Assembly (NCBI GenBank): GCA_022360375.1
Contig: JAKSCW010000441.1
Coordinates: 1-6,232 of the forward strand
Length of the DNA: 6,232 nt
DNA from: Balneolales bacterium
GTDB taxonomy: Bacteria > Bacteroidota > Rhodothermia > Balneolales > Balneolaceae
Direction of reading: 5' to 3'
Shown: piece by piece, positions 1 to 6,232 of the stretch
How positions within the stretch are numbered: the stretch's first letter is position 1
Layout of the letters: the number at the start of each line of letters is the position of its first letter
Translations under genes and position numbers: made by a program
Notes under the pieces: generated by a model
What the model was told of the DNA's origin: nothing
The model's input: only the letters and a program-made list of their open reading frames with translations
Database searches by the model: none

Positions 1-262
1 GGGAGCTTCTGCTGAACGTATTCTTACGCTTATTTCAAAAGATTTCTTCTGGCTCATCACCCTTGGGTTTTTAGTAGCCTCCCCTATTGCCTGGTACTTG
101 ATGAACGAGTGGCTTCAAGACTATGCATACAAAATAGAAATTAGTCCATGGATATTTGTACTCAGTGGTTTAGTTGCCATCGTTATCGCTTTTGCTACTA
201 TAAGTTTCCAATCAATTAAAGCTGCCCTGTCTAACCCCGTGGAAAGCCTGAAGAACGAATAA
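1..262 (+). CDS. FtsX-like ABC transporter permease, C-terminal fragment (5' end outside window)
   Basis: This is the last 86 codons of an inner-membrane ABC permease, read in the frame starting at base 2 and ending at TAA 260-262. The visible part begins with the Gly-Ala that closes the family's cytoplasmic R-K-V-L-G-A coupling motif; the preceding residues are outside the window. Two membrane helices follow, at about fragment residues 15-35 and 49-68. Between them lies the segment NEWLQDYAYKIEI, matched in the next two genes as W-L-x-D-F-A-Y-R-I-x-I. The protein ends in NPVESLKNE, nearly the same as the next two genes. By hand, about 49 of 86 residues equal the end of the 274-2658 product, without gaps. 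It is therefore the second FtsX domain of a paralog, probably about 800 residues when complete. The next gene starts 11 bases later, implying one transcript. Family is certain; substrate is unknown. Confidence 0.93.
   Translation, partial: GASAERILTLISKDFFWLITLGFLVASPIAWYLMNEWLQDYAYKIEISPWIFVLSGLVAIVIAFATISFQSIKAALSNPVESLKNE
231..252 (+). repeat. 22-base direct repeat, copy 1 (3' end of first permease gene)
   Basis: These 22 bases recur exactly at 2627-2648, in the same frame and at the same distance from the stop codon of the next gene. They encode most of the conserved tail NPVESLK, so protein constraint explains part of the match, but all synonymous positions within the 22 bases also agree. 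The third gene has the same tail in related but clearly different codons. Confidence 0.8.
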
Positions 263-267
263 GGGGA
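261..267 (+). promoter_or_regulatory. Shine-Dalgarno-like ribosome binding site
   Basis: The purine run AAGGGGA overlaps the stop codon of the upstream gene, with its G block about 7 bases before the ATG at 274. It is an imperfect match to AAGGAGG. It supports the 274 start and suggests translational coupling to the preceding gene. It is the only reasonable SD-like site among the three gene starts in the window. Confidence 0.5.
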
Positions 268-273
268 AACTTC

Positions 274-2658
274 ATGATTAAAAACTATATCAAAATCACA
301 CTTCGAAACTTTAAAGCGAATAAGTTTTATTCCCTGATCAATGTTTTTGGCATGTCTATAGGGTTCACCAGCTTCATATTAATTTTGTTATTTGTAACCG
401 ATGAAATGAGTTATGACAGTTTCCACAAAGACAAAGATCAAATTTATTTTGTAGGTGTTGAAAGAAAATTTGGAGGTGAATTTAAAAAAAGCATAATAAC
501 CCAATACCCTGTTGGCAAAACCGCTGTTGAAGAAGTTGTTAATGCAACTATGTACGCCACCATAACACCACCAAATCCTGCCCGGATAAGTAAAGACGGA
601 ATAGACTTTACAAGTGGTTTTACTGCAATTTCTTCAAGTCCCGACTTTTTCTCGATGTTCAGTTTCCCTTTAAAACTCGGAGATAAAAAAGATGTTTTAC
701 AGGAACCCGGTACAGTGGTTATTAGCAGCAAAATTGCAGAACAGTTTTTCCCGGGAGAAAACCCAATAGGAAAAACGCTAACTATAGATCGCTATGGGAT
801 TTCTGAATACACAGTTACCGGAGTTACAGAGAATCTACGTAAGAACACTTACCTTGATTTTGATGTGGTATTCTCCATTCAGGGATTGTCTTCTACAAGA
901 AGTAATTCAAATTCCTGGGGTGCAAGTATGTACAACACCTTTATTAAACTGGAAGGTGAAGGCCCAATAGATGATCATCAGGAAATCGCCAACCAGGTAT
1001 TTGATACACATTTGGGTGAAGCGCGGGCTCCTAACACAAATTACCTTTTCGTCCCCATTACAGAACTATATCTGTCAGACCTGATCACAACCGATGGTTT
1101 CAAAGGGAATTTCACCTATATCTATATCTTTTCTTCTATTGCGCTCTTTATCCTGATACTTGCCAACATCAACTACATCAATTTATCTACCGCTAAAGGT
1201 ATGCAACGTGCGAAAGAAGTTGGTGTCAGAAAAGTATTAGGGGCTAAAAAATCGCAACTGATTAAACAATTTCTGGGAGAATCCCTCTTCCTCTCTATCC
1301 TTTCACTTGGTTTTGCGCTCTTACTGTGCGAGCTGTTTCTTCCCGGTTTTAATCAATTTTTTGATAAATCTCTAAACCTCAGTTTAATTGAAAACTATCA
1401 GTTTCTGATCCTGTTATTGCTAATCACTTTGGGCATTGGAGCATTGACAGGCCTGTACCCGGCTTTATTTTTATCGGGATTTAAAACGGCTACCGTATTA
1501 AAGGGATATAGTTCAAATAAAATAGGTGGAATAAATCTCAGAAAAACTCTTGTAGTTTTTCAGTTTGGTATTTCTACTGTACTTATGGTATGTACCATAG
1601 TAGTGCTTTCACAAATGGATTTTCTGCTAACGAAAGATTTGGGTTTTAATAAAGAAAATGCACTTTACATACCACTCGACCAGGTTTCTGACAAAAATGC
1701 CTTAGAAAGTACCATCCGGAATCACCCTTCCGTTTTGTCAGCTTCTTATACAAATGGGATACCCGGACGCTTTTACTTTTCTATGAGTGATGAATTTGAT
1801 CCCCAAAGGCCGGAAGAGCAAATCAGTACACACGTCATCTCAACTGATGAAGAGTTTGACAAAACAATGGAATTGGAAATTGTAGCGGGGAGATACTTTG
1901 ATGAAAACCGTTCGGATGACCTGCAAGATGCAATTGTAATTAATGAGGCAATGCAACGAAGAATGGGCTGGCTTAATGCAAACGAAGCCATTGGCCAGAC
2001 TCTTTCTAACGAAAATAAAATCATTGGAGTTGTAAAAGACTTCCACTTTCAAACACTTCGGGCTGATATTACCCCCGTTATCATTAGTTCTATCCGCACA
2101 CCAAGCAGCACTTTTTCAGGTGGAGAACTACTTCTGATTCGTTACGAAAAAAATCAACTGGAAACACTTCTCCCTTATCTGCAAGGTACCTGGGAAGGTT
2201 TGAGTTCCGGCTTACCTTTTGACTATGGTTTTTTGGATGACCAAATGGATCAGCTTTATGAAACGGATAAAAAACTAGGAACCATTTTCTCCTTATTTGC
2301 TGGCATTGGGATATTGATATCCTGTATGGGGCTGCTCGGTTTAACTGCCTTCGCCGCTCAACTAAGAACAAGAGAGATTGGAATAAGAAAGGTATTAGGA
2401 GCCAGCGTATCCAGCATACTCACCCTGCTATCTTTTGATTTTTTAAAGCTTGTGTTCATTGGATTTGTGGTAGCCATTCCATTTTCATGGTATGTAATGA
2501 ATAAATGGCTCAGCGATTTTGCTTACCGCATTGAAATTGGGTTCGGAGTATTCCTGATTGCAGGTATAGCTGCTTTCCTCATATCCACTACAACAACAAG
2601 CTGGCAATCTATAAAGGCTGCTACTGCTAACCCCGTGGAAAGCCTGAAAAATGAATAG
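274..2658 (+). CDS. FtsX/MacB-family ABC transporter permease, complete, 8 membrane helices
   Basis: This 794-residue protein is an inner-membrane permease subunit expected to work with a separate cytoplasmic ATPase. Visible order: amphipathic N-terminus with LRNFKANK; TM1 about 20-42; first periplasmic MacB-like domain about 43-280, with the strand motif YTVTGVTENL at 179-188; TM2 281-303; coupling motif EVGVRKVLGA at 315-324; TM3 about 335-357; TM4 about 377-401; TM5 about 424-446; second periplasmic domain about 447-669, ending with the family motif GVVKDFHFQTL at 585-595; TM6 about 670-696; second coupling motif EIGIRKVLGA at 701-710; TM7 about 723-742; TM8 about 756-776; conserved tail NPVESLKNE. 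Length and layout are normal for the long Bacteroidota-type permeases. The only cysteines (352, 440, 684) lie in or near helices, so no disulfide is expected in the periplasmic domains. The start is fixed by alignment of the N-terminus with the next two genes and by the SD-like run upstream. The helices and paired coupling motifs suggest one chain forms both permease halves. Substrate is unknown; a role in export or mechanotransmission is inferred from the family only. Confidence 0.95.
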   Translation: MIKNYIKITLRNFKANKFYSLINVFGMSIGFTSFILILLFVTDEMSYDSFHKDKDQIYFVGVERKFGGEFKKSIITQYPVGKTAVEEVVNATMYATITPPNPARISKDGIDFTSGFTAISSSPDFFSMFSFPLKLGDKKDVLQEPGTVVISSKIAEQFFPGENPIGKTLTIDRYGISEYTVTGVTENLRKNTYLDFDVVFSIQGLSSTRSNSNSWGASMYNTFIKLEGEGPIDDHQEIANQVFDTHLGEARAPNTNYLFVPITELYLSDLITTDGFKGNFTYIYIFSSIALFILILANINYINLSTAKGMQRAKEVGVRKVLGAKKSQLIKQFLGESLFLSILSLGFALLLCELFLPGFNQFFDKSLNLSLIENYQFLILLLLITLGIGALTGLYPALFLSGFKTATVLKGYSSNKIGGINLRKTLVVFQFGISTVLMVCTIVVLSQMDFLLTKDLGFNKENALYIPLDQVSDKNALESTIRNHPSVLSASYTNGIPGRFYFSMSDEFDPQRPEEQISTHVISTDEEFDKTMELEIVAGRYFDENRSDDLQDAIVINEAMQRRMGWLNANEAIGQTLSNENKIIGVVKDFHFQTLRADITPVIISSIRTPSSTFSGGELLLIRYEKNQLETLLPYLQGTWEGLSSGLPFDYGFLDDQMDQLYETDKKLGTIFSLFAGIGILISCMGLLGLTAFAAQLRTREIGIRKVLGASVSSILTLLSFDFLKLVFIGFVVAIPFSWYVMNKWLSDFAYRIEIGFGVFLIAGIAAFLISTTTTSWQSIKAATANPVESLKNE
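2627..2648 (+). repeat. 22-base direct repeat, copy 2 (3' end of second permease gene)
   Basis: This is the exact partner of 231-252. The match breaks just downstream, where copy 1 has AAG-AAC-GAA-TAA and copy 2 has AAA-AAT-GAA-TAG; the peptide is still identical. It is best read as a trace of paralog duplication or local gene conversion rather than a mobile or regulatory repeat. Confidence 0.8.
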
Positions 2659-2681
2659 TTAGTAACCTTCAAAGTACCTCC
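2659..2681 (+). other. Intergenic spacer without Shine-Dalgarno, terminator or promoter
   Basis: This 23-base spacer is the longest gap in the window. I see no purine-rich ribosome binding site before the ATG at 2682; the bases just before the start are pyrimidine-rich (TACCTCC), which resemble the anti-SD rather than the SD. No hairpin with a T run is present. Weak or absent SD sites are known for Bacteroidota, so the downstream start remains credible. Confidence 0.6.
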
Positions 2682-5093
2682 ATGTTTAACAATTATCTCA
2701 AATTAGCTTTACGAAACCTTCTTAAAAACAAAAGCCAAACTCTCATAAACATCGGAGGCTTAACGTTAGGCATTGTCTGTGCTTTGGTCATTTTTTTGGT
2801 GATACAATATGACCTTAACTATGACACATGGCATGAAGACAGCGACCGCATTTACCGGGTTGTACGCGAGGATTCAGAATTTGGGAATATCAGCCATGAC
2901 ACGGGCGGTCCTTACCCCTTTGCACAAACCATTGAAGAAGAAGTATCGGGCTTGGAAGTAGTTAGCCAGGTAAATAACAATTATGCAAACACGGCTATTT
3001 TCTCTTACCAGGAACAGGGAATAACTCAGCGAAAATTTAAGGAAGAAAACTTCGTGTATGTTGAAGAAGCCTATTTCCAGATTTTCCACTATGAATGGCT
3101 GGCGGGTACTCCGGAAACCGCTCTTTCGGCTCCAAATTCTTTGGTCATTTCGGAATCATTTGCAAACAAGCTTTTCGGAACTATTAATGTTCTAGGCAAA
3201 GAAGTGACTATACTCACCCATACTTTCACTGATTTTACGGTAACGGGCCTGGTTAAGGATTATCCTGAGCAAACCGACTTTCCTTTTGTGGCTTTTGCAA
3301 GCCATAATTCCAGGAACAGGGACGGCAATACCATTGAGAATGACAATTGGGGAAGCTCTTCTTCTTCAGTACAAACGTATGTAAAATTACTACCGGGAAC
3401 TTCAGTGGAAGATGTGAATGCGCAGTTCGATCCCATCATTGCCAAGTATAGAAGCGAAGAACGGGCCGAAGTTGTCGAATACTTTTTGCAGCCTTTATCT
3501 GAGATACATTATGACAGCCGGTTCGGCAATTATAGTGGCAGGGTTGTAGAAAAAAGAACCTTATACGCTCTGGGAATTATTGGAGTTTTCCTGCTGATAG
3601 CCGCTTGTATAAACTTCATTAATCTGAATACAGCTATTGCGGTAAAACGTTCTAAGGAAGTAGGGTTACGAAAAACATTAGGAGGAACACGCCCGCAATT
3701 AACGCTGCATTTTTTAGGAGAAACTGCTTTTGTGACTTTGATTTCCATTATCCTTGCCATAGGATTCACCGAATTGGTGCTTCAGGGAATTGAACCCGTT
3801 CTTGGGATTGCTCCACAACTGGATTTCCTGGAAAACACCAATGTTATCCTTTTCCTGATTGTTTTATTGATTACAATTACGCTGATTGCAGGATGGTATC
3901 CCGCTCATTATCTATCTACCTTTAATCCTATTGAGGCCATTCGTAACAAAATAAATGCAAGTTATGGACAGGGCTTACTACTCCGCCGAAGTTTAATCAT
4001 CGTACAGTTTTCTATTACTCAAATTCTGATCATAGGTACGATTACTATTGCAAGTCAGATACAGCATTTCAACCAGCAGGATTTAGGCTTTGAAAAAGAA
4101 GCCGTAGTTCAAATTGACATTCCTTCCAGGGATAAACTTACCCTGGAAACCTTTAAAAGCACGCTAACCAATCAAAGCAGTATTCATACGGTTAGCTTTT
4201 CAAACACCGGTACTACTCATGGAAATGTATGGGGTGGTAACTATGTGATTGAGTATGACACCATTCGGGCCGAAAATGATGCAGATGTTAAGTTCATAGA
4301 TACGGATTTCCTTGAAGCTTACGGTATCAGGTTACTTGCCGGAACAAATATTCAACCCTCCGACACAGTGAATATGTTCCTCGTGAATGAATCCCTTGCT
4401 ATTCAGGCCGGGTTCGGAGATAATCTGGAAGGCTTAATTGGCCGGGAACTTACCTTTTGGGGTGATACGGCCCCTATTGTAGGAGTTGTTAATGATTTTA
4501 ATACTTCTTCTCTTCAATATGAACTAAGGCCCGTGGTTCTGGGTGCCCGAAGCAATTTTTATGTAGGTGCTATCAAAGTAAACACTGCCATGCTTTCTCA
4601 GGCTTTGGCAGATATCGAAGAAGCCTATGACGAAGCCTTCCCCTCTGCGGTTTTTGAATATGTCTTCCTGGAAGATCACATCGACCGGATGTATCGCAAT
4701 GAGCAACGTACGGCAAGTATTATGAACATTTTCACGATCATTGCAGTCATCATTGGTAGCTTAGGTTTGTTTGGCCTGGTTTCTTATATGGCCACCACCA
4801 GGGTTAAAGAAATCGGGGTTCGAAAAGTATTAGGAGCCAATATCCTTGATATTTTAAAAATCTTTGGCTCAGAACTTGGTTTACTCACAGGAGTTTCCTT
4901 CCTGATTGCAGCCCCTGTTTCCTATTATTTCATGCAGCAATGGCTCCAGGATTTTGCTTATCGCATTGATATTGGCTTTGAAATCTTTGCCGGAGCACTT
5001 CTGGGCACCGTTTTAATAGCTGCTTTAACTGTGGGTTATAAATCCATTTCCGCTGCACTCGCCAATCCTATCGACAGCCTTAAAACGGAATAA
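2682..5093 (+). CDS. FtsX/MacB-family ABC transporter permease, complete, divergent paralog
   Basis: This 803-residue inner-membrane permease has the same duplicated plan as its neighbours. TM1 lies at about 21-42, followed by NYDTWHEDSDRIYRV at 46-60. The first periplasmic domain spans about 43-293, with FTVTGLVKDYP at 185-195. TM2 is at about 294-316 and the first coupling motif EVGLRKTLGG at 326-335. TM3 (about 344-367), TM4 (about 385-409) and TM5 (about 435-457) follow. The second periplasmic domain spans about 460-678, with GVVNDFNTSSLQYELRPVVL at 601-620. TM6 (about 679-704), the second coupling motif EIGVRKVLGA at 710-719, TM7 (about 731-750), TM8 (about 764-787) and the tail NPIDSLKTE complete it. 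Its last 86 residues align without gaps to the first gene's fragment, with about 36 identities. Its N-terminal helix and first periplasmic domain look less like the other paralogs than those do to each other. Cysteines occur only in helices (33, 309). The ATG is chosen because MFNNYLKLALRNLLKN aligns with the other N-termini, despite no SD. The next gene begins 2 bases after the stop. Substrate is unknown. Confidence 0.95.
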   Translation: MFNNYLKLALRNLLKNKSQTLINIGGLTLGIVCALVIFLVIQYDLNYDTWHEDSDRIYRVVREDSEFGNISHDTGGPYPFAQTIEEEVSGLEVVSQVNNNYANTAIFSYQEQGITQRKFKEENFVYVEEAYFQIFHYEWLAGTPETALSAPNSLVISESFANKLFGTINVLGKEVTILTHTFTDFTVTGLVKDYPEQTDFPFVAFASHNSRNRDGNTIENDNWGSSSSSVQTYVKLLPGTSVEDVNAQFDPIIAKYRSEERAEVVEYFLQPLSEIHYDSRFGNYSGRVVEKRTLYALGIIGVFLLIAACINFINLNTAIAVKRSKEVGLRKTLGGTRPQLTLHFLGETAFVTLISIILAIGFTELVLQGIEPVLGIAPQLDFLENTNVILFLIVLLITITLIAGWYPAHYLSTFNPIEAIRNKINASYGQGLLLRRSLIIVQFSITQILIIGTITIASQIQHFNQQDLGFEKEAVVQIDIPSRDKLTLETFKSTLTNQSSIHTVSFSNTGTTHGNVWGGNYVIEYDTIRAENDADVKFIDTDFLEAYGIRLLAGTNIQPSDTVNMFLVNESLAIQAGFGDNLEGLIGRELTFWGDTAPIVGVVNDFNTSSLQYELRPVVLGARSNFYVGAIKVNTAMLSQALADIEEAYDEAFPSAVFEYVFLEDHIDRMYRNEQRTASIMNIFTIIAVIIGSLGLFGLVSYMATTRVKEIGVRKVLGANILDILKIFGSELGLLTGVSFLIAAPVSYYFMQQWLQDFAYRIDIGFEIFAGALLGTVLIAALTVGYKSISAALANPIDSLKTE

Positions 5094-5095
5094 TT

Positions 5096-6232
5096 ATGTA
5101 CAAAAACTATTTCAAAATCGCCCTTCGGAATCTCGTCAAAAACCCGAGCTATTCTTTTATCAATGTGTTTGGGTTAGCCCTTGGGATAACCGCTTTTATT
5201 CTGATCCTCCTTTTCATAAACGATGAATTGAGCTATGACAAATACCATGAAAATTCAGATCAGATTTACCGGGTATCGAGGGAGTGGAGAAACCAGGATG
5301 GAGAAACCAGTTTACACCTTGGACATGTGGCCCCACCATTTGCAGAATTATTGGAAGAAGAATTTGATGCTCAAATTGAAGTAGCCGTTCGTTTTTACAA
5401 CGTTGATCCGGTAATCAGTTACGAGGACAAGTTTTTTGAGGAGGATCGATTCTTCTTTGCCGACCCGGAAGTATTTGACGTTTTCTCGTGGGAGATGATT
5501 TATGGAGACCCATCCACAGCATTAGTCTCTCCGGATGGGATCGTGGTGAATGAGACCACTGCTATAAAATATTTTGGGCGTACTGATGTAGTCGGGGAAG
5601 CCCTCACTTTTTCCCTTTCCGGTATGGAATTTCCCTTCCAGATTAACGGAGTTGTAAAAGACATCCCGGTAAACTCTCACTTCCAATTTGATATTCTGGG
5701 TTCTATGGAACCTGTTATTGAATTCTATGGAGGTTATGAATCGTTTATGGGGAATTTTGGAAGCAATAATTTCTCCACCTTTTTACTTCTGGAGGAAAAT
5801 GCCAGCGCGGATGAAATAACAGCATTGATGCCCGATTTTATTGACAAAATTTTCCCCCAGGAACAATTCGATGCTGAATTTCCGGCTTCAAGAACCATGT
5901 CGTTGCACTTAATGCCCCTTACAGATATTCACCTGCACTCTCATTTAGATTCCGAGATTGAGGCAAACGGGAATATTGAGTACATCTACATATTTACTGC
6001 TGTAGCCCTGTTTATTCTATTCATCGCCTGCATCAACTTCATGAATCTTTCCACAGCCCGTTCAGCAAAACGGGCAAATGAAGTGGGGCTTAGAAAAGTA
6101 ATGGGGGCATATCGTACTTCTTTAATTCGACAATTTATAGGAGAATCGTTTCTTATCGCCTTCATCAGTTTATTGTTAGCCGTTTTACTGGTTGAAATGA
6201 CGTTACCTTATTTTAATGGGTTTATTAATAAA
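5096..6232 (+). CDS. FtsX/MacB-family ABC transporter permease, N-terminal part (3' end outside window)
   Basis: The reading frame is open from ATG 5096 to the last base, giving 379 codons without a stop. It starts MYKNYFKIALRNLVKNPSYS, the standard N-terminus of this family. TM1 is at about 22-42, followed by DELSYDKYHENSDQIYRVSR. The first periplasmic domain spans about 43-294, with INGVVKDIPVNSHFQFDIL at 183-201 and the family signature PLTDIHLHSHLDSE at 274-287. TM2 (about 296-317) leads into NFMNLSTARSAKRA, the coupling motif EVGLRKVMGA at 329-338, and TM3 at about 348-368. The product stops in the first FtsX domain, so about 420 residues including the second half should follow if it has the usual length. 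The gene starts 2 bases after the previous stop with no clear SD, which suggests reinitiation or coupling by the same ribosomes. The sole cysteine seen (312) is in TM2. It resembles the 274-2658 product in TM1 and its flank more than the gene between them. Substrate is unknown. Confidence 0.94.
   Translation, partial: MYKNYFKIALRNLVKNPSYSFINVFGLALGITAFILILLFINDELSYDKYHENSDQIYRVSREWRNQDGETSLHLGHVAPPFAELLEEEFDAQIEVAVRFYNVDPVISYEDKFFEEDRFFFADPEVFDVFSWEMIYGDPSTALVSPDGIVVNETTAIKYFGRTDVVGEALTFSLSGMEFPFQINGVVKDIPVNSHFQFDILGSMEPVIEFYGGYESFMGNFGSNNFSTFLLLEENASADEITALMPDFIDKIFPQEQFDAEFPASRTMSLHLMPLTDIHLHSHLDSEIEANGNIEYIYIFTAVALFILFIACINFMNLSTARSAKRANEVGLRKVMGAYRTSLIRQFIGESFLIAFISLLLAVLLVEMTLPYFNGFINK

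Noticed and set aside
444..731. Reverse-strand open frames inside the permease genes, such as 444-731, 1773-2024, 2090-2371, 3530-3769 and 4524-4706
   Set aside because: They lie wholly within well-supported forward genes, show no recognisable protein family or ribosome binding site, and are explained as shadows of the forward coding frames.
2662..2681. Reverse-complement GGAGGTAC just upstream of the 2682 start as an SD for a reverse-strand gene
   Set aside because: No plausible reverse-strand gene follows it; the region it would lead into is the end of the 274-2658 permease.
5086..5098. Possible frameshift or fusion between the third and fourth genes because of the 2-base gap
   Set aside because: The stop TAA at 5091-5093 follows a normal family tail (NPIDSLKTE) and the next ATG starts a normal family N-terminus, so these are two separate genes with tight coupling.
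5909..5956. Histidine cluster in the fourth gene (residues 271, 279, 281, 283) as a possible metal site
   Set aside because: P-L-T-D-I-H-L-H-S is a family-typical segment just before TM2 in many Bacteroidota permeases of this type. The paralogs here have lost most of these histidines, so a metal site is not supported.
1..6232. Terminators, promoters, CRISPR arrays, tRNAs or mobile elements
   Set aside because: The spacers are only 11, 23 and 2 bases long and hold no hairpin with a T run. No regularly spaced repeats, tRNA-like folds or transposase-like coding were seen.

Overview
The window is a fully coding, single-strand stretch made of four consecutive genes, two complete and two cut by the window edges. 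All four encode large FtsX/MacB-type ABC transporter permeases. The long (about 800-residue) eight-helix form, its tandem arrangement, the roughly 40% GC look of the DNA and the weak or absent Shine-Dalgarno sequences point to a Bacteroidota or Balneolota (FCB group) bacterium. The family-level assignment is a guess from protein style and was not checked by search.

Layout: bases 1-262 hold the last 86 codons of a first permease. Bases 274-2658 encode a complete 794-residue permease, 2682-5093 a complete 803-residue permease, and 5096 to the window end the first 379 codons of a fourth. Gaps are 11, 23 and 2 bases, with no terminator or promoter visible, so the genes almost certainly form one operon. 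There is no gene-free stretch longer than 23 bases.

Each complete protein is an internal duplication: TM1, periplasmic MacB-type domain, three-helix FtsX domain, then TM5, a second periplasmic domain and a second FtsX domain. Each FtsX half carries a cytoplasmic E-[IV]-G-x-R-K-x-[LM]-G-[AG] motif, the region that contacts the ATPase in this superfamily. By inference one polypeptide can supply both permease halves and would pair with two copies of a separate LolD/MacB-like ATPase. No ATPase, membrane-fusion adaptor, outer-membrane channel or regulator is encoded here; if present they lie outside the window. The substrate cannot be told from the sequence. Relatives move lipoproteins, peptides or toxins, or transmit force across the membrane, but nothing here picks one.

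I found no RNA gene, insertion sequence, CRISPR array or clearly novel system. The most notable points are the size of the paralog array without an ATPase, the nearly identical 3' ends of the first two genes, and the more divergent third gene, which also has an unusual first coupling motif and no Shine-Dalgarno sequence.
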